A stretch of DNA of 12,620 nt, from assembly GCA_025964295.1 (NCBI GenBank), contig JAOPZD010000083.1:1-12620 (forward strand), written 5' to 3'. The notes beneath the pieces are model-generated. The model did no database searches, was not told where the DNA came from, and was given only the letters and a program-made list of their open reading frames with translations. Positions 1 through 5,754 of the stretch are shown here, in pieces (the stretch's first letter is position 1; the number at the start of each line of letters is the position of its first letter). The translations under genes and the position numbers were made by a program. The DNA comes from Conexibacter sp. (GTDB lineage Bacteria; Actinomycetota; Thermoleophilia; Solirubrobacterales; Solirubrobacteraceae).

Positions 1-276
1 CTGCTGGACCGGTTCCAGGCGGTCCACGGGCCGTCGCTGCAGGCGCGCGACGAGGCGAAGTCGCTGACGATCGCCCGGGCGCTTGAGGGGCTGCCGCACG
101 CGCGGCGCCCGTGCATGGTCGGCGACCGCAAGTTCGACGTGCTCGGCGCGCGGGCGCACGAGATGCCGTGCGTCGGCGTGCTGTGGGGGATCGGCAGCGA
201 GCGCGAGCTGCGCGAGGCCGGCGCGGTGGCGCTGGTGGCCGAGCCCGGCGAGCTGGTGGGGCTGCTGACGGGCTGA
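1..276 (+). CDS. HAD-family hydrolase (phosphoglycolate phosphatase-like), C-terminal part
   Basis: The frame is open from base 1 to a TGA at 274-276 and gives the last 91 residues of a protein that starts outside the window. It shows the end of a haloacid-dehalogenase fold: a lysine (residue 20, in RDEAKS) in the motif III position, then motif IV as MVGDRKFDVLGA (residues 39-50), where the two aspartates would bind Mg2+. The following stretch, VGVLWGIGSERELREAGA, is the usual Gph/YjjG-type ending. Family members are soluble phosphatases acting on small phosphorylated metabolites such as 2-phosphoglycolate. The cap domain and catalytic DxD are not in view, so the substrate cannot be assigned. 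It converges on the downstream DUF892 gene. Confidence 0.85.
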   Translation: MLDRFQAVHGPSLQARDEAKSLTIARALEGLPHARRPCMVGDRKFDVLGARAHEMPCVGVLWGIGSERELREAGAVALVAEPGELVGLLTG

Positions 277-288
277 GGCGCGGCGCGC

Positions 289-322
289 GGCGCGACGGCG
301 GGCGTGGTGCCGCCGTCGCGCC
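289..322. terminator. Bidirectional GC-rich hairpin between convergent genes
   Basis: A perfect 13-bp inverted repeat (289-301 with 310-322; arms GGCGCGACGGCGG and CCGCCGTCGCGCC) encloses an 8-base loop. It lies in the 67-base gap between the HAD stop (276) and the DUF892 stop (344), so it can end transcripts from both sides. There is no T-tract, which is common for terminators in GC-rich actinobacteria. Confidence 0.6.
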
Positions 323-343
323 GTGCCGCGTGGCCGGGAAGTC

Positions 344-1201
344 CTAGGACTTCTTCGCGCGCGAGGAGGACGACGCGCGCGTCGCCGGCTTGCGGGCGGT
401 GCTGCTGGACGTCGACCGCGAGCGCGTGCTAGCGGCGGGCTTCTTGGCGGCGGTCGACCGCGAGCGGGCGCTCGCCGGCTTCGACGCGGCGCTCGAGCGC
501 TTGGCGGCGGGCTTGGACGCCGCGCGGGTCGACGAGGACCGGGTGCTGCGGGCGCGGCCGTTGGACGACGAGGACGACGACGACGCCGTCGAGCGCGACC
601 GCGTCGAGGACGACGACGTGGACGCCGCGGCGGGCCGGCGCTCCTTGGCCGGGACCTCGTCGCGCACGACCTGCTTGGCCAGCTGCGGGATCAGCTTCTG
701 CAGGAAGCCCGCCATGCGCTCCTCCTGGCGGCGGAACTCCTTGGCGAGCTTGGCGGTGTCCTTGTCGTACAGCGCGTTGGCGAGCTCCTCGATCGCGAGG
801 TAGTTCGCGATCTCCTCGAACTCGTTGAACAGCTCGGTCTTGGCGTTCTTGAGGAGCTTCTCGGCCTCGCCCGTCCCGCGGATCGCGTGCAGCGGGCCCT
901 GGGCGAGCGCGACGCCCTTCTTCGCCGCGGCCGTCACCTTCGCGGCCGCGTCGGACGCGACGTCCGGCCCCGGCAGAGACCCCGCCTCGGCCTTGCCGCC
1001 CAGCGCCTTGATCCGACGCTCGAGGCCCTTCGCCTGGGCCGAGGTCTCCTTCAGATGCTCGCGCAGCCGCTTCTTGTAGGCATCGCGCGAGGTCATCGAG
1101 ATGTGCGCCTTCAGCGCGGTCTCGAGCTCCTTCTCCTTCCCGTACGCCTCGTTGAGGTACTGGATCAGCTTGGCTTCTCGGGTCGTCGGCTCAGCGGCCA
1201 T
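344..1201 (-). CDS. Ferritin-like DUF892 (YciF-type) protein with basic Ser/Arg/Lys/Ala-rich tail
   Basis: The 285-residue protein has two parts. Residues 8 to about 175 look like the DUF892 ferritin-like four-helix bundle. Acidic/His residues fall where the family places metal ligands: KEKELE (22-27), REHLKET (47-53), FNEFEEIANYLAIEE (125-139) and RRQEERMAGFL (158-168). The region at about 72-105 is an Ala/Gly/Lys-rich insertion. Residues about 189-285 form a low-complexity tail of Ser, Arg, Lys, Ala and Thr, resembling histone-H1-like or Dps-like DNA-binding tails. The start is ATG at 1199-1201 with GGAGGAG 11 bases upstream. DUF892 proteins are stress-associated, with poorly defined biochemistry; DNA or RNA binding by the tail is inference. 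The gene is divergent from tRNA-His and converges on the HAD gene. Confidence 0.85.
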   Translation of the reverse strand: MAAEPTTREAKLIQYLNEAYGKEKELETALKAHISMTSRDAYKKRLREHLKETSAQAKGLERRIKALGGKAEAGSLPGPDVASDAAAKVTAAAKKGVALAQGPLHAIRGTGEAEKLLKNAKTELFNEFEEIANYLAIEELANALYDKDTAKLAKEFRRQEERMAGFLQKLIPQLAKQVVRDEVPAKERRPAAASTSSSSTRSRSTASSSSSSSNGRARSTRSSSTRAASKPAAKRSSAASKPASARSRSTAAKKPAASTRSRSTSSSTARKPATRASSSSRAKKS

Positions 1202-1268
1202 GGCGCTTGGTACTCCTCCTCGAAATCGGTGCAGTTACCCCTGCGCAGTTCCCGCCAGGCCAACCGTC

Positions 1269-1274
1269 TACACT
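1269..1274 (+). promoter_or_regulatory. Possible -10 box for tRNA-His
   Basis: TACACT lies 12 bases before the mature 5' end of tRNA-His, which would place initiation a few bases upstream of the tRNA. No convincing -35 element is visible at the usual distance. Confidence 0.35.
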
Positions 1275-1286
1275 GCCCTCTGACCT

Positions 1287-1360
1287 GGTGGGCGTAGCTC
1301 AGTTGGTAGAGCTCCTGGTTGTGGTCCAGGCGGTCGCGGGTTCGAGTCCCGTCGCTCACC
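1287..1360 (+). tRNA. tRNA-His (anticodon GTG)
   Basis: The cloverleaf folds completely. The acceptor stem is 1288-1294 with 1353-1359 (one G-T pair). The anticodon stem is 1314-1318 with 1326-1330, around loop TTGTGGT with anticodon GTG at 1321-1323. The T-stem is 1336-1340 with 1348-1352, around TTCGAGT. G at 1287 faces the discriminator C at 1360, the G-1:C73 pair diagnostic of tRNA-His. CCA is not encoded. Its 3' half is the left attachment site of the island downstream, so the present 3' half was probably supplied by the element. Confidence 0.95.
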
Positions 1361-1361
1361 C
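1319..1361 (+). repeat. Left attachment site (attL), 3' half of tRNA-His
   Basis: Bases 1319-1361 match 10165-10207 at 41 of 43 positions. The longest exact block is TTGTGGTCCAGGCGGTCG (1319-1336), covering the anticodon loop and 3' anticodon stem. The two mismatches (C1337/G10183 and G1351/C10197) pair with each other in the T-stem. Looser similarity continues through the terminator and on to the palindrome at 1460-1473. A crossover in the anticodon region is typical of tRNA-targeting tyrosine integrases. Confidence 0.8.
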
Positions 1362-1370
1362 TTGTTCAGA

Positions 1371-1400
1371 AGCCCCGCGCGTCGCGGGGTTTCTTCGTTT
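1371..1400 (+). terminator. Rho-independent terminator of tRNA-His
   Basis: CCCCGCG (1373-1379) pairs with CGCGGGG (1383-1389) over a 3-base loop and is followed by TTTCTTCGTTT. It lies 12 bases after the tRNA end. A near-identical hairpin follows the tRNA fragment at 10220-10236. Confidence 0.85.
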
Positions 1401-1459
1401 CGGAGGTCGTCCAGGATCGCCGATTGGCGGCGCGCGGTTCAGGCACTAGGGCCTTTATT

Positions 1460-1473
1460 CGGCGATATCGCCG
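1460..1473. repeat. 14-bp perfect palindrome in the left junction
   Basis: CGGCGATATCGCCG is fully self-complementary. A related imperfect palindrome lies at nearly the same distance after the second tRNA terminator (10306-10321), so it belongs to the duplicated junction sequence. It could be a protein-binding arm site or part of an ancestral tRNA downstream region. Confidence 0.6.
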
Positions 1474-1504
1474 TCGATAGGCGTGGATCCCCGCGGATTC
1501 GGCG

Positions 1505-1665
1505 TGCTGGCGCCTGCGCGGGATCGCCCGACAACGCGAGGTCTCCGCCGAAGACCATCGCGTCGACCGGCCGGCGCTCCGCCAGCGCAGGACGATCTCC
1601 TGCTGGTCCGTCGTCCAGCAGGCCCGCGCGTGGAGGTCCGACAGGTGGAGTACGCGGATCGTCAT
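1505..1665 (-). pseudogene. Metallophosphoesterase (calcineurin-like) N-terminal remnant
   Basis: From ATG at 1663-1665 the minus strand reads MTIRVLHLSDLHARA, the first metal-binding motif (DxH) of calcineurin-like phosphoesterases. The next part of the family, VDAMVFGGDLALSGDP (motif GD with family-typical flank), is in another frame, with DQQEIV still in the first frame between them. At least one indel therefore disrupts it, probably two. Homology fades before 1500, and nothing of the catalytic C-terminal half is present before the attachment site. It is a broken, truncated gene lying against the island junction, inferred to be debris of insertion or deletion there. Confidence 0.7.
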
Positions 1666-1724
1666 CGCGGCAACCTAGCGGTGAACGGTGTGCTACGGAC
1701 GAAGACGTCGCCTCCTGGCGCCGG

Positions 1725-1900
1725 CTAGCGCCCGCAGGCCGTCGAGCGCAGCGCAGTGAACTCGCGCCACCGAGGCCACTCGGTGCGGTTGCCGATGAGA
1801 TGGCTTAGCGCTTGCTCGATGCGCTCGTCGGGTCGGGCACCTCGCGCGGGGGCATGGTGCGCTCGGCCGCGCGTCGGGTGAGGTGGTCGCGGCGTTCTAC
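1725..1900 (-). pseudogene. Short decayed gene, unidentified
   Basis: Two minus-strand segments in different frames read as one protein tail. The first is RRDHLTRRAAERTMPPREVP (about 1895-1836). The second is DERIEQALSHLIGNRTEWPR running into WREFTALRS, ending at TAG 1725-1727. The frame change is around 1830-1840. The second part has the amphipathic helix and W-P-x-W-x-E-F pattern seen at the ends of small DNA-binding or recombination-associated proteins, but I cannot name the family. There is no start codon with a ribosome site. Together with the metallophosphoesterase remnant it makes 1400-1960 a stretch of gene debris. Confidence 0.4.
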
Positions 1901-1967
1901 GCAGCGCTCGCCGCTCGTGCGCGCTGCAGCCGGGAAAGGTGGACAACGCTGAGCGGGATCGGAGAGG

Positions 1968-3245
1968 ATGCGGCCCGCCATGCTGGAGACCGACCCGTCG
2001 CCGTCCGCGCCAGGGCCCGCCGTAATCGCCGGGCAGATCGTCCAGGTGCTCGCTTCGCTGGCCGGTCTGGTCGGATGGGTGATCCTGCTCGGTTCGATCC
2101 GCCTCTGGTCGCGCCTCGATGCATCCGCGGTGCCGGACCCGGCCGGGCTCGCCGCGCGGGCCTCGCGCGAGGAGCTGATCGCGGAAGGGATGGCACTCGT
2201 CGTCGTGCCGCTGGTTCTCGCGGTGCTTGCGGCCGTCGCCTGCCGTATTGCGGCCAGGTGGTGGGGCACGCGTCCGTCGTTCGGCGACCTGACGGCTCTG
2301 CGCGGCGACGCGCTCGTGGTTGCCGTGGCCTGCGGCATCGAGACGCTGCTCGCGGTGCTCGCTGCGCGGACGATCGGCTTCAGCGCCATGTTGGTGTTGA
2401 TGGCGGTCACGGTCTTGACCGTGGTGATCGAGGGTGCGGCCCTCACGGCGAGCTCGTCGACGGTATCGGTCGTAGTGGCGATCGCGATCGTGCTGTGGGG
2501 CGGCACCTACACCGTGGTTCGCCAGTACGACGGCCGCGTCCCGCACTTCGACCAGGTGCGCGTGGCCTTGCCCGACAGCGAGGAGATGTCCGGTCTGTTG
2601 GTGTCTGACGCGACCCGGCTGACGCTGTTCTGCCCCGGGACGCCGACGCAGGTCGTGGCGCTACGGGCCGACGATGTCGCCCAGACGACCATTGAGGCGC
2701 GCCAGACCGTGAGCGAGCATGTGGAGGCACTGGCGCGAGGCGGTGGACGGGATTGCGTGAGGGCGTCCAACGGACGGGGGCGGTCAGGCGCGCCGATCAG
2801 TTCGTCGAGCGTGTCGGGGAGCGCGACCCCGACCCCTGCGGCGGGCGCGTCGGCCTCTGCGGTCTCCACCACGCTGGGCACGCCCGCGTTGGCGTCGGCA
2901 CTCGGATTCGAGGCGCGCAGCACCGCGCGCGTCCGCCTTGGCGCGGATTGGCGCGTCGTCGTGCCGCTCGGCCGATTCGCCGGCCGCGTGTCCGGCGTCG
3001 TGACGTTCATCGCGCGGACGACGGCCGGCGAGCGTCGCTTGGAGACCCGCGCGTTCCAGGTCGATGCGCATCGCCTCGCGCGGGTCGAGCTCGGCCTCTC
3101 TGCAGGCACCCGCCACGTGCTCCGGCAGACCGGTCACGCGGGCCTCCGCGTGGACATCACCGCCCGCGCGGCGGACGGCACAATGCATCGCTTCGGCCTG
3201 TCGGGGATGACCGTCGTGCCGCCGCGCGCCGGAGCGGAGCATTGA
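1968..3245 (+). CDS. Five-TM membrane protein with C-terminal extracytoplasmic domain
   Basis: I do not recognise this 425-residue protein as a named family. Hydrophobic segments at about 19-42, 74-97, 114-134, 138-158 and 164-184 predict five membrane spans. About 240 residues follow. A Ser/Gly/Thr/Ala/Pro-rich linker (about 265-310) leads to a region rich in alternating hydrophobic residues (about 315-418) that suggests a beta-sandwich. With the N-terminus inside, that domain lies outside the cell. GGAGAGG sits directly before ATG 1968 and about 12 bases before ATG 1980, so the protein may start at residue 5. The pentapeptide-repeat gene starts one base after its stop, so the two are almost surely co-transcribed. 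A cell-envelope role is inference. Confidence 0.75.
   Translation: MRPAMLETDPSPSAPGPAVIAGQIVQVLASLAGLVGWVILLGSIRLWSRLDASAVPDPAGLAARASREELIAEGMALVVVPLVLAVLAAVACRIAARWWGTRPSFGDLTALRGDALVVAVACGIETLLAVLAARTIGFSAMLVLMAVTVLTVVIEGAALTASSSTVSVVVAIAIVLWGGTYTVVRQYDGRVPHFDQVRVALPDSEEMSGLLVSDATRLTLFCPGTPTQVVALRADDVAQTTIEARQTVSEHVEALARGGGRDCVRASNGRGRSGAPISSSSVSGSATPTPAAGASASAVSTTLGTPALASALGFEARSTARVRLGADWRVVVPLGRFAGRVSGVVTFIARTTAGERRLETRAFQVDAHRLARVELGLSAGTRHVLRQTGHAGLRVDITARAADGTMHRFGLSGMTVVPPRAGAEH
3236..3239 (+). promoter_or_regulatory. Ribosome binding site deciding the GTG start at 3247
   Basis: GGAG, seven bases before GTG 3247 and within the last codons of the upstream gene, supports this start and translational coupling. 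Confidence 0.6.
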
Positions 3246-3246
3246 C

Positions 3247-4035
3247 GTGGGAGTGATCGTCGCGGTGCTCGGACTGTTGGCCGGCGTCGCCGCCGCAGCG
3301 CTGGCGATGAGCATCGCGGGAGTGCAGTCGCTTCATGTCGAAAGGGATGTCCTGCAACAGCGCCGCCACGACGAGCGGCGGGCGATCGACGATGAGTTGC
3401 GACGGTTGCAGTACGAAGACGATCCCGATCGGCTGCGGCGGCGTCGCGCGAAGGACGATGGTCTCCGGTACCAGTCGCGGTTGAGCTCCCTGCACCACCG
3501 GCGGGATGAGCTGGTCTGGGAGATCGGCGTCCCCGCCCGTCGGATGAAGGCGCTCTCGCTCGTTGTCGCCGCAGCGACCGCCGCGTTCTTGGTGATCTTC
3601 GCCGCCGCGATGCTCATCGCCTCCGGGCCGGCTGCCTCGCACGATCGAGAGCGGCTGCAGGCGATCGCGCGCGTGGACCTCACCGACAGCGACCTGTCCA
3701 AGGCCGACCTACGTGGCGAGGTGCTCGTCGGCAAGCGCTTCGTCGACGCCGATCTCTCCGACGCAAACCTCAGGGCCGCGGTTCTGCGCGGGGTCCGCTT
3801 CGACGGCGCACGGCTCCGCGGCGCGAATCTCTCCTTCGCCATCGCCGACCGCGCGAGCTTCCAGCGTGCCCACTTGCACGGTGCGTCGCTGCGGCGCGCC
3901 AGCCTCCGGGGCGCCGACTTCTCGGCTGCGGATCTCGAGGATGCCGATCTGCGGGGAGCGCTGTACGACGGGGCGACGAGGTGGCCTCACGGCTTCGACC
4001 CGCGTACCGCGGGGGCGGTCCGTGTCCGGGGCTGA
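3247..4035 (+). CDS. Membrane-anchored pentapeptide-repeat protein
   Basis: The 262-residue product starts at GTG. Residues 3-25 form a first membrane span. Residues 26-100 are highly charged, Arg-rich and probably coiled-coil (LRRLQYEDDPDRLRRRRAKD). Residues 102-125 form a second span. Residues about 143-240 are tandem A(D/N)Lxx repeats (ADLSDANLRAAVLRG, GANLSF, GADFSAADLEDADLRG), which fold as a right-handed quadrilateral beta-helix. The end, YDGATRWPHGFDP (240-252), is a common cap of this family. The positively charged loop is expected in the cytoplasm, which would put the repeat domain outside. Cytoplasmic members can mimic DNA and protect gyrase, but two membrane spans make that unlikely here. 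Function unknown; it probably works with the membrane protein encoded one base upstream. Confidence 0.85.
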   Translation: MGVIVAVLGLLAGVAAAALAMSIAGVQSLHVERDVLQQRRHDERRAIDDELRRLQYEDDPDRLRRRRAKDDGLRYQSRLSSLHHRRDELVWEIGVPARRMKALSLVVAAATAAFLVIFAAAMLIASGPAASHDRERLQAIARVDLTDSDLSKADLRGEVLVGKRFVDADLSDANLRAAVLRGVRFDGARLRGANLSFAIADRASFQRAHLHGASLRRASLRGADFSAADLEDADLRGALYDGATRWPHGFDPRTAGAVRVRG

Positions 4036-4071
4036 CGTCCGTTGCGCCGTCGACACCGTTCCCCAGAGGTG

Positions 4072-4101
4072 GGTGTGGGTGTAGGTGTAGGTGTAGGTGT
4101 T
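4072..4101 (+). repeat. Hexamer microsatellite (GGTGTA-type, five copies)
   Basis: Five consecutive 6-base units (GGTGTG, three GGTGTA, GGTGTT) lie 36 bases after the pentapeptide-repeat stop. In any coding frame they give Val-Gly or Pro-Thr dipeptides, and copy-number change would keep frame. No gene containing them can be supported. Confidence 0.85.
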
Positions 4102-4191
4102 GCTGGCGGCGGCGATTCCGATGATTTGCGCTGTCGGTCTAGAGCCGGGTATCCGTGGGTTTCGGGCGGATTCCCTGCGGGCTTAGGCCAT

Positions 4192-4242
4192 AAAACGCCC
4201 GGACGTGATCTGCGCCAATCGTTCTGCAGGAGCCGGGGCGTT
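4192..4242 (-). terminator. Weak minus-strand hairpin downstream of the SIR2-like remnant
   Basis: AACGCCC (4194-4200) can pair with GGGCGTT (4236-4242), with further pairing of GG at 4201-4202 to CC at 4233-4234 across a one-base bulge. On the minus strand the hairpin is followed by TTTTA. The loop is about 30 bases, so this is tentative. Bases 4102-4440 otherwise hold no gene I can support on either strand, and base composition is visibly less GC-rich than around it. Confidence 0.2.
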
Positions 4243-4454
4243 CCGTCCGGCTGATGCGATGTCTTTGCGTTCTCGGCATGCCCCATCGCACATCGGGCAA
4301 CTGGGCTCACGACCTCGTGTCTGAGTCGTCCGCTTGAGGCGAGAGGATGCCGCAGTGCCTCGCTGTACGTCAGACTTAAGGAGTCTGCGGGCTTGCGGCG
4401 CGGCTTGCGCCCGCGGCGCTTCTCGACAGCGTTCCGACGCCCTAGAGGAGCCAG

Positions 4455-4754
4455 TCGTGCAAGTACACCATCTTGGTCCACTCGGGCCGGTGGAGCTCGT
4501 GGGCTCCCAGCTTTGTCGTTCTTGATCAGGAAGCGCCGGAGTTCTTCCGGATCGAGCTTTGTGTCGTCGAGCGCAAGGGACGAACTGCACGTTCTGCGGC
4601 TCCTCGGCGGCGATGAGTTCAGCCATCCGGCGCAGGAGCGCCTCCCAGTCGTCAAGTGCGAGGTAGCGGCGCGATAGGCCCGCACCGACGAAGAGAAAGG
4701 TGCGGCGCGGAACGCCTTGAGGTGAGCTTCCAGGTTGTCGCGGAAGTCGGACAC
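4455..4754 (-). pseudogene. Frameshifted SIR2-like gene
   Basis: From GTG at 4754 the minus strand reads VSDFRDNLEAHLKAFRAAPF. One base is missing near 4695-4700, and the next frame continues FLFVGAGLSRRYLALDDWEA and LLRRMAELIAAEEPQNVQFV. That is the N-terminus of SIR2-like NAD-binding proteins, where the G-A-G-x-S motif contacts NAD. The reading then passes to a second frame (LDDTKLDPEELRRFLIKN) and a third (ELHRPEWTKMVYLHDWLL, stop near 4443), so at least three indels disrupt it. The later segments do not match what I recall of SIR2 proteins and may come from another gene. SIR2-domain proteins are frequent NADase effectors of anti-phage systems; this copy is dead as written. Confidence 0.7.
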
Positions 4755-4950
4755 CGCGGCATGGTCTACGCGCAGGCCGGTCTATAAGGAGGAGCGACCG
4801 GCGGGAGGGCAGGATCCTCGGAGAGGACGCGGGCTTGGCAACCCGCGAGGCGTTCCGGCCGCCGGCCCCGGAGGGGCAACCTCGATCAGAACGCCGACGA
4901 CAACCCAGCGCGCGGGCAGGATCGTCCGGAGCCGGGTCGAAAGGTCGCCC

Positions 4951-5754
4951 GTGACCAGTTCATCGTTGTTGATGGCCGACCACTACGGCTGGGTCGCAGA
5001 CCCGACGCAGGCAGTGGTGCGGCGCGAGTTCCGCGCGGGCGCGCGTACGTGGACCGTGGCGTCGGCGGTCGAGACGCCGATCCTGCCGTGGCGCGGCGCC
5101 TCTGGCGAGCCCGCTTCCTGGTCGCTCGACCTCGACGCGTTGAGCTGCGGTGCGCTGGCCGGCGAGCTTCGGATCCTCCGCGTGCCCACGCCCACCGTGT
5201 GGGAGGCGCTGGCCACCGGGGTTCTCCGGCAGGTCGTGCGGGCCGGCACCGCCCGGCGCCGCTACGGCCGCCTCGTAGCGACGGCGGCAAACGACGGTGC
5301 GTTCCCGTCTCCTGAACAGATCCTGCGGTGCGACGAGCGCGAGATGGCCGCGCTTGGCCTGCGGTTCTGCTGGCCCAAGCTCATGGTGCTCGCCCAATGG
5401 GCGGCCGAAGTGGGCGCGGCGGACGGTCACACCGCCGCCGACAGCGATGCTCTGCTCGACGACGCCGCGTCGCTCTCCGGCCTCGGACCCTGGACGCTCG
5501 GCGTCGCCGCCTGGGACTGCAGCAACGATCCCGAGCGGTATCCGTTCGGCGACTATGTCGTTCAAGCTGGCGTCGCGCGCCTGTTTCCGGGCGTCGACTG
5601 GCCGCGACGGCCCGATCGCTTCGCGCCGGCCTGGTCGGACCACTGCGACGACGACCTGGGTCCGTTGACGGTCCTCGCGCTGCTCGCCGCCGACGACCAC
5701 GTGTGGTCGACGCTTACGGCGCGGCCAGCTTCCGTGCTCGTTGCTCCACTGTGA
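4951..5754 (+). CDS. HhH-GPD superfamily DNA glycosylase (AlkA-like)
   Basis: The 267-residue protein matches the AlkA/OGG layout. VWEALATGVLRQVVRAGTAR is the FEALVRAIVGQQ-like helix of the family. FPSPEQILRCDEREMAALGL is the usual next helix pair. LSGLGPWTLGVAAWD is the helix-hairpin-helix (family LPGIGPWTA). The aspartate in YPFGDYVVQAGVARLFPG sits at the catalytic Asp position. No lysine occupies the position used by bifunctional OGG/Nth enzymes, so it is probably monofunctional: excision of a damaged or modified base, substrate unknown. GTG 4951 has AAAGG seven bases upstream; ATG 4972 is an alternative without a ribosome site. The 3' end overlaps the convergent radical SAM gene by 41 bp. 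In 4755-4950 I see an AAGGAGG with no matching gene and nothing else. Confidence 0.8.
   Translation: MTSSSLLMADHYGWVADPTQAVVRREFRAGARTWTVASAVETPILPWRGASGEPASWSLDLDALSCGALAGELRILRVPTPTVWEALATGVLRQVVRAGTARRRYGRLVATAANDGAFPSPEQILRCDEREMAALGLRFCWPKLMVLAQWAAEVGAADGHTAADSDALLDDAASLSGLGPWTLGVAAWDCSNDPERYPFGDYVVQAGVARLFPGVDWPRRPDRFAPAWSDHCDDDLGPLTVLALLAADDHVWSTLTARPASVLVAPL

Noticed and set aside
323..1297. Long plus-strand reading frame opposite the DUF892 gene
   Set aside because: Its product is low-complexity Arg/Gly/Leu with no family pattern and mirrors the Ser/Arg tail codons of the minus-strand gene; the minus strand has a good ribosome site and a recognised domain.
1725..2546. Minus-strand frames of 230-270 codons across the membrane-protein gene
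   Set aside because: Composition is Arg/His/Asp or Ser/Thr-rich without hydrophobic or domain pattern, while the plus strand gives clean membrane spans. Only the last part, left of 1900, looks like gene debris and is reported separately.
4042..4254. Plus-strand frame containing VGVGVGVGVGV
   Set aside because: It is made by translating the hexamer repeat; no ribosome site, no family, and the remainder looks random.
4781..4830. Possible gene start or structured RNA after AAGGAGG near 4785
   Set aside because: No start codon at the right distance opens a credible frame. The nearby hairpin GCGGG-CTTGGCAA-CCCGC is too short to call an RNA.
4735..4950. Upstream extension of the DNA glycosylase
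   Set aside because: The frame stays open to 4735, but these residues are Gly/Arg/Pro-rich with no family match and overlap the start of the decayed SIR2-like gene; GTG 4951 has a ribosome site.
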